From assembly GCA_005885025.1 (NCBI GenBank), contig VAYC01000070.1:9737-20065 (forward strand): 10,329 nt of DNA, in the 5' to 3' direction. The notes under the pieces are model-generated. The model had not been told where the DNA came from, searched no databases, and saw only the letters and a program-made list of their open reading frames with translations. Positions 1 through 6,574 of this stretch are shown here, piece by piece (positions within the stretch are counted from its first letter, which is position 1; every line of letters starts with the position of its first letter). The stretch comes from Actinomycetota bacterium. Lineage in GTDB: Bacteria > Actinomycetota > UBA4738. Position numbers and translations under genes: made by a program.

Positions 1-275
1 TCGTAGGAGGCGTTGGGCACTGACGGAAGCGTCGCGTCCCACTGCGTGCTGTTGCAGACCGCCCCGCCGGTCGAGGTGACGAGGCCCGAGAACCACGCAT
101 CGATCCCGGCCTCGGCGGCGTCCACGGCCTGGATCCTCTTCCGATCGAACGAGCTGATGGTGGAGTTGTGGAGGGAGAGCGCGACGACAACGATGCTCAG
201 GAACAGCACGACCAGGGACACCAGCAGAGCAGTGACCATGGCGATCCCGCGCTCTTCGTTGAACTTCTTGATCAT
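1..275 (-). CDS. PilX-type minor prepilin, N-terminal part (truncated by window edge)
   Basis: Only the first 91 residues are in the window; the gene continues past the left edge. The protein starts MIKKFNEERG, followed by a hydrophobic segment at about residues 11-35. It lacks the Glu at mature position +5 that ordinary pilins carry, which is typical of PilX/GspK-type minor subunits. A later AVDAAEAGIDAW stretch (about 50-61) fits the PilX_N family, where an 'AEAG' element follows the membrane helix. The ATG at 275 has a clear GGAGGT Shine-Dalgarno sequence 9 bases upstream and begins 17 bases after the stop of the PilW-type gene, so it is probably co-transcribed with it. By family knowledge, PilX-like proteins join a minor-pilin complex that primes pilus assembly and may sit at the tip. 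The family assignment rests on the N-terminus only. Confidence 0.8.
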   Translation of the reverse strand, partial: MIKKFNEERGIAMVTALLVSLVVLFLSIVVVALSLHNSTISSFDRKRIQAVDAAEAGIDAWFSGLVTSTGGAVCNSTQWDATLPSVPNASY

Positions 276-292
276 TGTGGACTGACCTCCGG

Positions 293-964
293 TTAGTAGG
301 GTGGAAGCGTGGAACACACGTTGCTGGGGTATCCGTACTCGGTGTTGCGACCCGAGATCGACGCCTGGATCTTGACGTTCGAGCCGCTGGCCGCGTTCTG
401 GTTGACCAGGAACGTCACGACGATGGTCCGCCCCCCCTTGTTGGGGTCGGGGTCGAGGGCGAAGGCCGGCGGTGAGGGCGGGGTCGGGGGCGACGGCTGG
501 TTGACGATGTGGTCGGCGATGAGCCGCCAGCCCGACACGATCCCGTCGGTCTGCCACGTGGTGGTCCAGTCCCGCCGTTGCAGCTGACCGCCGGCGATCC
601 GCCACTGGACGCACCGGTTGCCCGGGTTTCGGGTCACGGCGTTCGTCTGCGTGTAGATGAGCAGTGCCATGCCCGGATAGATCTGGTTGGGGGCGTCGTC
701 CGACCAGGGGTGGGTGGGACCGGTCAGGCTCGGGTCGTACAGGACGTTGCCCGAACGGATCTCCTTGTCCATCTCTTCGATGGCCAGCCGGGCCTGGTCG
801 TTGTTCCCGCTCCGGTCTGACTGCCGATTCACGGCGCGCTGGACGCCTGCCAGCACCGTCCCGAAGATGACCAGCACGATCGAGAGGATGCTGAGCACGA
901 CCATCAGCTCCACCAGGGTCATGCCCTCCTGGGAGCGGAGGCGACGGCGAACGATCTCAAGCAC
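293..964 (-). CDS. PilW-type minor prepilin
   Basis: A 223-residue prepilin. The leader of 14 residues ends in Gly14, followed by MTLVELMVVLSILSIV with Glu at mature position +5. This is a class III (type IV pilin) signal cut by prepilin peptidase. The hydrophobic helix spans about 15-37. Residues about 50-70 (ARLAIEEMDKEIRSG) resemble the post-helix region of PilW/GspJ-like subunits. A proline-rich linker, PSPPTPPSPP, occupies 157-166 before a predicted beta-rich C-terminal part. There are two cysteines, at 118 and 217. The start is GTG at 964, with no obvious ribosome binding site. It overlaps the end of the upstream PilV-type frame by 8 bases (GTGCTTGA), so translation is probably coupled. 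Expected role: a minor pilin in the priming/tip complex at the cytoplasmic membrane. The specific PilW label is inferred from length and from its position between PilV- and PilX-like genes. Confidence 0.82.
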   Translation of the reverse strand: MLEIVRRRLRSQEGMTLVELMVVLSILSIVLVIFGTVLAGVQRAVNRQSDRSGNNDQARLAIEEMDKEIRSGNVLYDPSLTGPTHPWSDDAPNQIYPGMALLIYTQTNAVTRNPGNRCVQWRIAGGQLQRRDWTTTWQTDGIVSGWRLIADHIVNQPSPPTPPSPPAFALDPDPNKGGRTIVVTFLVNQNAASGSNVKIQASISGRNTEYGYPSNVCSTLPPY

Positions 965-2730
965 CGCTGGGAGCTGCCTGGTAGGTGTTCTGGGCCTTCA
1001 TGGTGCCCAGGTCCACGTGGACGATGAGGTCTGCCTGGACCTCGCCGTCGATGGTGACCTTGTACTGGAGGTCCCCGGCGAACGGCGTGTTGGACTGGGC
1101 CGTGGCCGCCGTCCGCGTGGCCGGACAGGCGGGGCTGCAGACGCCGAAGGTCTCGGCGGTGGAAGTCCCTCCCGTCTTCGGACACCCGGCCGAGCGACGA
1201 GGGCGATCCCGTGATGTCGATCTGGAGGGTACTGCCACCCACGTTGTCCGTGATGTGCACTGAGGCAACCGACAGGTTCACCGGGGGGCCAGGGGCGATG
1301 GCGACGGTCGTGTAGCCCACGCCGTTCCAGTAGCGGATCGAGCCGCTCGCCGTGACGGTGGGAGCAACGGTGTTCGTTCCGGTTTCGGCGGTGACCTTGT
1401 CGCTGAATCCTGAGATCTGAACGAGGTAACCGGCCCAACCGGCCGGCACCTTGGCCGGGTTGAGGTTGGTCGGGAGCGCACCGAACTGTACGGTGCCGAC
1501 GGCCCTGGACGATTCCGAGTGCACGAGCCCGTCGACGCCGTTCTGGATGTCGCGGTTGCTGAGGGCGGAGGCGACGATAGGTGCAGCCGCCACGGACACG
1601 ACCGTGGTCGTCCCGAGATCGAACTTCTTCCTCAGGTCCATCGTGACCGACATCGCCCCGACCTGCTGCTCCGTCGAGCTCCCGCAGGGCTGGAGGTCGG
1701 TTTCGCCGATGCCGATCAGAGGGCACGCGTTCCCAAGGCTGGCGTCGGTCGTGCTGACCGTGGCCCCGGGGTCGCCCGAGCTCGGGGTCACCGTGATCGA
1801 GTTGGCCTGACCGCCGCCGCTGCTCGCCGTGACCGGCGTTGCTGATCCCGTCACGGTGGACTTCTGATAGTCCTTGCCCGGCTGGGCCGGGTCGTTGTCG
1901 GCGGAGCTCGCCGCCTGCTGCCCCCCGGTGGTCGTCGGTGGGTTTCCGCTCAACGTGATCGACGCGGTCGAGGAGGTGGTCAGGCCCTGCACGGCCGAGA
2001 TCTGCTCGACCTGCATGTTCGAGTTCCAGTTCGGCATGGTCAGGGTCGCGTTGGCCAGATTGACGCCGCTGAGCGTCCCGGTGACGTTGAAGCGACCCTC
2101 GTCGGCCACCCCGTTCGCGTAGAAGAACGGCTGGCACGGGGCGGCGAAGGGGTGCGTGAGCGTGGACAGGCAGCCGGTGCCGGAGTAGGCGATGGTCTGG
2201 CTCTGCACGGTCGTGGAGACGCCCTTTCGGGCGGGGTTTGGCCAGCTCACGGCCACCGTCAACCTGAACGTGTTGTTGGTGGTGACGTTCTTGTAATAGG
2301 TCACGTAGGCCCGGACCGTGTACGTGGTCGGGCCGACGACGATGGCCTGGGTGTGCGGGACCAGCGGCACCACGTTCGGGTTGGCGCCGCGGGGGATCTG
2401 CTCCCCGCCGTAGCAGTACGTGGCCCCGCACCCGCCCGTGATGTTCGGGTCACCGCCGCCCGTGAGGTCGGCATTGGACAGTCCCTTCTTCAACACGTCG
2501 AAGGGGAGCGCGCGGATCTGCTCCATGGTCTGGTTGGCAAGCCCGCTGGCACCCTGTCGCTGCCTGGCCAGGGCGATGTCGCTGAACCCGATCGTCGCCG
2601 TGTAGGCGAGCGCCAGGAGCGCGACGAGCATGATCGAGACGGCGACCATCAGCTCGATGAGCGTGAAGCCGGCTTCTCCGCGCAGGCGGGACCGGAGCCG
2701 TCGAAGGAACGCGTTTGTGAGCCTAGCCAT
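957..2730 (-). CDS. Large PilV-type minor prepilin with an apparent frameshift
   Basis: The protein starts at ATG 2730, preceded by a GGGGGAG ribosome binding site. A 21-residue basic leader ending in Gly21 precedes FTLIELMVAVSIMLVALLAL (Glu at mature +5), and residues about 60-76 (NQTMEQIRALPF) are typical of PilV-like subunits. A YTVRAYVTYY...LTVAVSW region (about 137-163) also fits PilV. The middle, about 215-370, is rich in Ser, Thr, Gly and Ala; Cys occurs at 101, 106, 187, 199, 336 and 349. The frame open from the start codon turns into Arg/His-rich nonsense after about residue 513 and runs to 919. The other minus frame gives a plausible C-terminus containing LQYKVTIDGEVQADLIVHVDL and stopping at 957, inside the 8-base overlap with the PilW gene. 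A +1 shift around 1167-1190 joins the two into about 590 residues. This is far longer than ordinary PilV proteins (roughly 150-250), which suggests a tip or adhesive domain. Whether the shift is a sequencing error or real is not decidable here. Confidence 0.78.
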
Positions 2731-2802
2731 CCCTTTTCTCCCCCTAGGTTCTCGACTGCGTCGGAGGCGTTCTTGAGAGCAGCCCCGAGGCGCGGCTCAC
2801 GC

Positions 2803-3252
2803 TCACCAGCCGCCCGTGCACTCGGCGACCGTGTCCACGTCCGAGAAGTTGGTTCCCTTGCCCTTGTCGGTGACCGGGCTGTTCGCCTGCTGCGAGAGAC
2901 AGAAGTACGTCAATGTGTCGCTCAGGGACACCAGCAGCAGATCGCTGCCGTTCGCGACCTCGATGTCGATCTGGCCCTTGGCAGGCGGTCCGGGTGAGAT
3001 CCACTGGATCGTCGGCTCGGCCTTCATGGCCTCGTTCACGTCGAAGCCCGTGTAACGTCCACCTTCGGCCCAGTAGGTCATGGCGGCGGCCAGGCTCGTT
3101 CGGAGGTTCGCCTGGGTGGCTCGGTCGGAAGCCCGCTGCTTGGCGCCCGCGAACGTGGGCAGGGCGATCGCGATGAGGAGCCCGATGATCAGCACGACGA
3201 CCATCAGCTCGATGAGGGTGAAGCCCGCCTCGCTCCTCCGCGAAGTTCTCAT
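2803..3252 (-). CDS. Type IV pilin-like prepilin (second PilA paralogue)
   Basis: A 149-residue prepilin. The leader MRTSRRSEAG is followed by FTLIELMVVVLIIGLLIAIA, with Phe at +1 and Glu at +5 of the mature protein. The helix continues through LPTFAGAKQRASDRATQANLRTSLAAA to about residue 57. Cys118 and Cys145 could form the C-terminal disulfide loop usual in pilins. The ATG at 3252 is preferred over an in-frame GTG at 3324, because the longer form would have a 34-residue leader encoded across a strong hairpin. The Shine-Dalgarno sequence is weak: GAGGAG lies about 20 bases away, too far to be ideal. Its N-terminal half closely resembles the pilin encoded just upstream, but the C-terminal halves differ, so it is probably a diverged tandem duplicate. 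It may be an alternative or lower-abundance fibre subunit. It lies 97 bases downstream of the first pilin and 72 bases before the PilV-type gene. Confidence 0.88.
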   Translation of the reverse strand: MRTSRRSEAGFTLIELMVVVLIIGLLIAIALPTFAGAKQRASDRATQANLRTSLAAAMTYWAEGGRYTGFDVNEAMKAEPTIQWISPGPPAKGQIDIEVANGSDLLLVSLSDTLTYFCLSQQANSPVTDKGKGTNFSDVDTVAECTGGW

Positions 3253-3289
3253 TCGGTCCGTCTTCTCGTCTCTCCTCTGGGTGCGAACA

Positions 3290-3317
3290 GGGGGCGGGTC
3301 CCTTCCGGGCCGCCCCC
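3290..3317 (-). repeat. Strong GC hairpin between the two pilin genes
   Basis: On the transcribed strand the arms GGGGGCGG and CCGCCCCC (8 bp, perfect) enclose an inner CCC-GGAA-GGG hairpin with a 2-base bulge. The GGAA loop fits the GNRA tetraloop pattern. The structure starts 32 bases after the stop of the first pilin gene and ends 37 bases before the ATG of the second. No run of T follows, so it is not a textbook intrinsic terminator. Likely roles are partial termination, or protection of the upstream pilin mRNA end from 3'-5' decay, giving more of the first pilin than of the genes after it. The role is inferred; the pairing is seen directly. Confidence 0.6.
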
Positions 3318-3349
3318 CGCTCACCTTGTTCGTCGTTCGCGTTCTCTCT

Positions 3350-3895
3350 TTACCAGGTGCTGTCGCTCGCAGTGAACGTCATGGCCTGGGCCCCGGTGCA
3401 GGCGTTCGGAGGTTGTGTTGAGTTCCGGAACGTCCCTGCTAGGGCTGGACCCGCCGGGTCGGCCCCGAGGTCGGTGATGTAGAAGCAGACCCCGGTCTGG
3501 GACAAGCGGGCGGCGCCCCACTTCTGGCCGTCACCCGCGTTGACGTCGCCCGTCTCCACGCTAACGGAGTAGTTGTTAAGCGTAGAGGAGGCCACGCCCC
3601 CTGCCACGAAGTTCAGCGAGGGCTCGATAGCTGGGAGCTGGCTCGCTGTCTCGTCACATGGGAGCCCGGGAGCAGCTGGCACGTAGGTGTCGTGGTCCGT
3701 GTAACACGTCTTCGCCGCAGCGATGGCGTTCCGGAGGTCCGACGTGGCGGCCTTGTTCTGTGCCCGAGCTCGTGCGCCGAGGAACGTGGGCAGAGCGATG
3801 GCGATCAGGATGCCGATGATGAGAACCACCACCATCAACTCGATGAGGGTGAACCCTCGCTCCTCGCGCATCTTCTGTGCGATCTTTGCAATCAT
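3350..3895 (-). CDS. pilA: Major type IV pilin prepilin
   Basis: A 181-residue prepilin. The leader MIAKIAQKMREERG is cut after Gly14 before FTLIELMVVVLIIGILIAIA (Phe +1, Glu +5). The amphipathic helix continues through ARAQNKAATSDLRNAIAAAK to about residue 62. Four cysteines at 64, 80, 137 and 166 could form two disulfides in the globular head. The end, TGVCFYITDL...ACTGAQAMTF, has the look of pilins from Gram-positive T4P systems. The ATG at 3895 is chosen over an ORF extension to 4033 because it follows an AGGAGGT ribosome binding site and gives a normal short leader. It is called the major pilin because it is the first pilin gene, has the best ribosome binding site in the locus, and sits behind its own structured 302-base leader. 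Minor status cannot be excluded. Exported by PilB/PilC after prepilin peptidase processing (peptidase not in the window). Confidence 0.9.
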   Translation of the reverse strand: MIAKIAQKMREERGFTLIELMVVVLIIGILIAIALPTFLGARARAQNKAATSDLRNAIAAAKTCYTDHDTYVPAAPGLPCDETASQLPAIEPSLNFVAGGVASSTLNNYSVSVETGDVNAGDGQKWGAARLSQTGVCFYITDLGADPAGPALAGTFRNSTQPPNACTGAQAMTFTASDSTW

Positions 3896-3907
3896 TTTTG
3901 TTGATTC

Positions 3908-3914
3908 ACCTCCT
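3908..3914 (-). promoter_or_regulatory. Shine-Dalgarno of the major pilin gene, possibly masked by a hairpin
   Basis: AGGAGGT on the transcribed strand, the closest match to the 16S rRNA tail in this locus, followed by a 12-base A-rich spacer to the ATG at 3895. Just upstream, TCCTC (3922-3926) can pair with GAGGA (3911-3915), and alternatively CTCCC (3928-3932) with GGGAG (3913-3917). Either pairing would cover part of the site. The match is seen directly; masking is a hypothesis. Confidence 0.6.
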
Positions 3915-4044
3915 CCCGTCTGAGGATGGGAGCGCAATGAGCACACTCCATGACCAAGCTTCGGCAGGAAGAGATTGCTGGTTGAGAGGCGAAAGTTCGG
4001 ATTTTGGCTCCGCCGAATGGAGTACGAGGGCATCCGGTGCGGGA

Positions 4045-4091
4045 GGGATCCTGTGCGCCCCGCCTAGTCCGATTGGAGCGCACAGGACCCC
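4045..4091 (-). repeat. Long-stem inverted repeat in the pilin leader
   Basis: Arms TCCTGTGCGC (4049-4058) and GCGCACAGGA (4078-4087) are perfectly complementary. The stem continues past one mismatch with three further G-C pairs (4045-4047 with 4089-4091). The loop is 19 bases. It lies in the middle of the gap between pilC and the pilin gene, about 150 bases upstream of the pilin start. It could be an RNA stem-loop in the pilin leader or a DNA operator-like palindrome; the sequence alone does not decide. Confidence 0.5.
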
Positions 4092-4127
4092 GTGGTTCAG
4101 TCAGCTCTCTTACGATTCCAATGCGAT

Positions 4128-4151
4128 GGTCCCGGCCGGATGGCCGGGACC
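4128..4151 (-). terminator. Candidate hairpin terminator after pilC
   Basis: A perfect 10-bp stem, GGTCCCGGCC/GGCCGGGACC, with a 4-base loop (ATCC on the transcribed strand), 46 bases past the pilC stop. A weaker 7-bp hairpin with one G-U pair and a 4-base loop (4174-4191) sits between it and the stop codon. No T-tract follows the stem, so it is not a canonical intrinsic terminator, although tail-less hairpins have been proposed as terminators in high-GC Gram-positives. It could instead attenuate or protect the assembly-gene mRNA. Stem seen directly; role inferred. Confidence 0.4.
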
Positions 4152-4197
4152 CTCCGCGGGTGCACCGTTCGGTCCAGGCCCTCTGGCCCGGGAGCGG

Positions 4198-5406
4198 CTA
4201 CTTGATCAGGTTGATGATGTTGAACATCGGGAGGGACAGGGCGATGACGGCCAAGCCGACCGCCCCTCCCACGAAGAAGATCAGGACCGGCTCGATCAGC
4301 GAGGTCAGCGCGTCCACCGTGGCCGAGACCTCGTCGTCGTAGAACTGGGCGACCTTCTCCAGCATGGTGTCGATGGACCCCGTTTCCTCACCCACTGCCA
4401 GCATCTGGACGACCATCGGCGGGAACACGCCGTGGCGCCCGAGTGGCTTGGACAGGGTCTCTCCCTGCTTGACCGACTGCTGGACGTCGAGGATGGCCCG
4501 AGAGACCTGGGCGTTGTTCACGACCTCGGCCGTGACCTCAAGGCTCTGCAGGATCGGCACGCCGGACTTGCTCAGCACGCCCAGGACGCGGGAGAACCTG
4601 GCCAGGGCCGTCTTGTGAAACAGCGGCCCGAAGATCGGGACCCGGAGCTTGAGGGTGTCCCACTGCATCCGCCCCTGCGGGGTCTTGACGTAGCGGCGGA
4701 GCAGGAAGATGACGATGCCGATCGCGATCAGGAGGAAGGGGAGCTTGTGCACGACCAGGTTGCTCACGGTGAGCAAGATCCGGGTCGGGAGCGGGAGGGT
4801 CCCGCCCAGCTGCTTGTAGATGCCCTGGAACTGCGGAACGATGAAGACCAGCATCGCCAGCAGGATCAAGCTGACGAACCCCAGCACGACCACCGGGTAG
4901 GTCATGGCCGACTTGATCCGCTGACGGAGGGCCACTTCCCTCTCCATGTTGCCGGCCAGCCGCTCCAGGACCGCCTCCAGCACGCCACCGGCCTCTCCGG
5001 AGCGGACCATCGCCACGTACAGGTTGTTGAACACCTTGGGATGCTTGGCCATCGCCGAGGACAGCGACGCCCCTCGCTCGATGTCGCCACGGACGTCCCG
5101 CACGGCCCTGGTGATGATCCCCGAGCTGGTCTGCTGCTCGAGGATCGACAGCGCCCTGAGGATGGGCAGGCCGGAGTTGACCATCGTGGAGAACTGGCGA
5201 GAGAAGACCGACAGGTCCTTCATCTTGGGCTTGGTGCGCAGGCGGATCTCGCGGCGCACGCCGCCCCCCTGAGGTTGCACCTTCAGCGGGACGTAGCCCA
5301 TCTCGCGAAGCCGGCTCAGAACGAGCTGCTCGTTGTCGGCGAGCAGCGTCCCAGTGACGACCTTTCCGCTCTGGTCGCGGCCACGGTACTCGTATGTCTC
5401 AGCCAC
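4198..5406 (-). CDS. pilC: Type IV pilus inner-membrane platform protein PilC
   Basis: A 402-residue protein, the usual length for the PilC/GspF family. It is the polytopic platform on which the PilB and PilT motors act to push pilins into, or withdraw them from, the fibre. The N-terminal region has the typical YEYRGRDQSGKVVTGTL opening. Two T2SF repeats follow: the first at about 68-193 (with SGLPILRALSILE and VRSGEAGGVLE), the second at about 271-395 (with SGVPILQSLE and VGEETGSIDTMLEKVA). Membrane segments are predicted at about 171-193, 222-239 and 374-397. The start is GTG at 5406, within an 8-base overlap (GTGGCTGA) with the end of pilT, implying translational coupling. It is the last of the assembly genes before the hairpin-rich gap. 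Complete and apparently intact. Confidence 0.96.
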   Translation of the reverse strand: MAETYEYRGRDQSGKVVTGTLLADNEQLVLSRLREMGYVPLKVQPQGGGVRREIRLRTKPKMKDLSVFSRQFSTMVNSGLPILRALSILEQQTSSGIITRAVRDVRGDIERGASLSSAMAKHPKVFNNLYVAMVRSGEAGGVLEAVLERLAGNMEREVALRQRIKSAMTYPVVVLGFVSLILLAMLVFIVPQFQGIYKQLGGTLPLPTRILLTVSNLVVHKLPFLLIAIGIVIFLLRRYVKTPQGRMQWDTLKLRVPIFGPLFHKTALARFSRVLGVLSKSGVPILQSLEVTAEVVNNAQVSRAILDVQQSVKQGETLSKPLGRHGVFPPMVVQMLAVGEETGSIDTMLEKVAQFYDDEVSATVDALTSLIEPVLIFFVGGAVGLAVIALSLPMFNIINLIK

Positions 5407-6523
5407 TTCTGCCCCTTCCCGCTACCCCCGTGACCAGGCGTTGCAGCTCCTGGGGATCGTGGCAGCGCTGCCTCGCCAGCTCCATGGTGATCTTCTGGTT
5501 CGTGACCAGGTACGCCAGCGCCTGATCCATCACGCGCATCCCGAATTGGCCTCCCGCCTGCATGGACGAGTAGATCTGGTGCACCTTCGCTTCCCGGATC
5601 AGGTTCCGGATGGCCGGCGTGGTCACCATGACTTCCGCCGCCACCACGCGGCCCTGCCCGTCCCACGTCTGGAGCAGCTGCTGGGTGACCACGCCCTGAA
5701 GCGTGGTGCTGAGCTGCACCCGGATCTGCTGTTGCTGGTGTGGAGGGAAGGCGTCGATGATGCGGTCGATGGTCTGGGGGGCGTCCTGCGTGTGCAGGGT
5801 CGCGAACACGAGGTGCCCGGTCTCGGCCGCGGTGACGGCCGTGGAGATCGTCTCCAGGTCCCGCATCTCACCGACCAGGATCACGTCGGGGTCCTGGCGC
5901 AGGACGTGCTTGAGGGCCTCCGCGAACCCGTGGGTGTCCGCTCCCACCTCGCGCTGGTTGACCAGGGCCACCTTGTGACGGTGCAGGTACTCGATGGGGT
6001 CCTCGATGGTCATGATGTGGACCTCACGCTCGGTGTTGACCACGTCGATCAGGGCGGCCAGGGTCGTCGACTTCCCGGACCCCGTCGGTCCCGTGACCAG
6101 GACCAGCCCTCTGGGGAGCCGGGCGAAGTCCGACACCTGGGGAGGAAGCCCCAGGTCTTCGACGGTCCTGATCGTGAAGGGGATGAATCGGAAGGCTGCC
6201 CCGACCGCGTCGCGCTGGAAGTAGACGTTTACGCGGAACCGCGCTCGGCCCGGCAGGGAGTAGGACATGTCGAGCTCCAGGTCCTGCTCGAGCCGCTCTC
6301 GCTGTCGCTGGGTCAGGATGGCGTAGACCATCCGTCGCACTTGGTCTGGCTCCAGGATGTCGTACTGCTCCAGGGGCTTCAGATCGCCGTGGATCCGGAC
6401 CGTGGGCTTGGCCCCGACCGTCAGGTGCAGGTCGCTCGCGTCCATCGTGAGGACATGCGTGAGCAGCTCCTGTACGGGAACGGTGGGGAGCTCCGTCTCC
6501 CGGTTGATCAACTCCGCCTTCAT
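5399..6523 (-). CDS. pilT: Type IV pilus retraction ATPase PilT
   Basis: A 374-residue hexameric AAA-like secretion ATPase that drives pilus disassembly and thus twitching motility or DNA uptake. Visible motifs: Walker A GPTGSGKST (145-153); Asp-box region MTIEDPIEY (171-179); Walker B DPDVILVGEMRD (211-222); His box GHLVFATLHT (236-245); and the AIRNLIREAK motif (304-313). The last is a hallmark of PilT needed for retraction, and it separates this protein from PilB. No N-terminal MshEN domain and no zinc-binding cysteines are present, also as expected. The ATG at 6523 is preferred over a TTG immediately before it, because AGGGGG lies 5 bases upstream of the ATG and only 2 bases from the TTG. 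It follows pilB by 51 bases and overlaps pilC. Complete and apparently functional. Confidence 0.96.
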   Translation of the reverse strand: MKAELINRETELPTVPVQELLTHVLTMDASDLHLTVGAKPTVRIHGDLKPLEQYDILEPDQVRRMVYAILTQRQRERLEQDLELDMSYSLPGRARFRVNVYFQRDAVGAAFRFIPFTIRTVEDLGLPPQVSDFARLPRGLVLVTGPTGSGKSTTLAALIDVVNTEREVHIMTIEDPIEYLHRHKVALVNQREVGADTHGFAEALKHVLRQDPDVILVGEMRDLETISTAVTAAETGHLVFATLHTQDAPQTIDRIIDAFPPHQQQQIRVQLSTTLQGVVTQQLLQTWDGQGRVVAAEVMVTTPAIRNLIREAKVHQIYSSMQAGGQFGMRVMDQALAYLVTNQKITMELARQRCHDPQELQRLVTGVAGRGRSG

Positions 6524-6574
6524 CAAGACCCCCTAGACAATGACAACGTCTGGTTCCCCGGAAACATCGGCACG

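Larger units (their letters stand above)
3896..4197 (-). promoter_or_regulatory. 302-base gene-free leader of the major pilin, rich in inverted repeats
   Basis: No convincing gene was found between pilC and the major pilin gene. The stretch holds several inverted repeats in series: 4174-4191; 4128-4151; arms 4045-4058 and 4078-4091; a 12-bp stem from 4012-4023 with 3960-3965 plus 3945-3950, leaving a 9-base bulge; and a short stem touching the ribosome binding site at 3911-3932. This suggests an operon boundary after pilC followed by a structured pilin mRNA leader. I saw no convincing -35/-10 pair and cannot place the transcription start. The structure does not match any riboswitch consensus I could recall, including c-di-GMP-I. 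Function is inferred from position. Confidence 0.45.

Noticed and set aside
919..1166. C-terminal continuation of the PilV-type frame to 919
   Set aside because: Composition changes abruptly to Arg/His-rich and it would overlap the PilW start by 46 bases; the alternative frame ends neatly at 957.
998..2431. Minus-strand frame of 477 codons within the PilV-type gene
   Set aside because: Arg/His/Gly-rich out-of-frame translation without a signal or fold; the prepilin frame explains the region.
3930..3960. Sigma-54-like promoter (TGG...TTGC) upstream of the major pilin
   Set aside because: The two elements are spaced two bases too far apart, and sigma-54 is not expected in a likely actinobacterium.
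3896..4033. N-terminal extension of the major pilin to 4033
   Set aside because: Would give a 60-residue leader and ignore the AGGAGGT site before ATG 3895.
4040..4095. c-di-GMP-I (GEMM) riboswitch suggested by GCGCACAGGA
   Set aside because: Only a short string resembles the consensus; the conserved second half and tetraloop-receptor parts are missing.
3877..5433. Long plus-strand open frame (518 codons) opposite pilC
   Set aside because: Asp/His/Arg/Gln-rich low-complexity translation, fully antisense to a well-supported PilC; a GC-rich codon-position shadow.
6524..6574. Possible terminator between pilB and pilT
   Set aside because: Only short imperfect pairing and no T-tract; the 51-base gap is better read as an ordinary intra-operon spacer with the pilT ribosome binding site.
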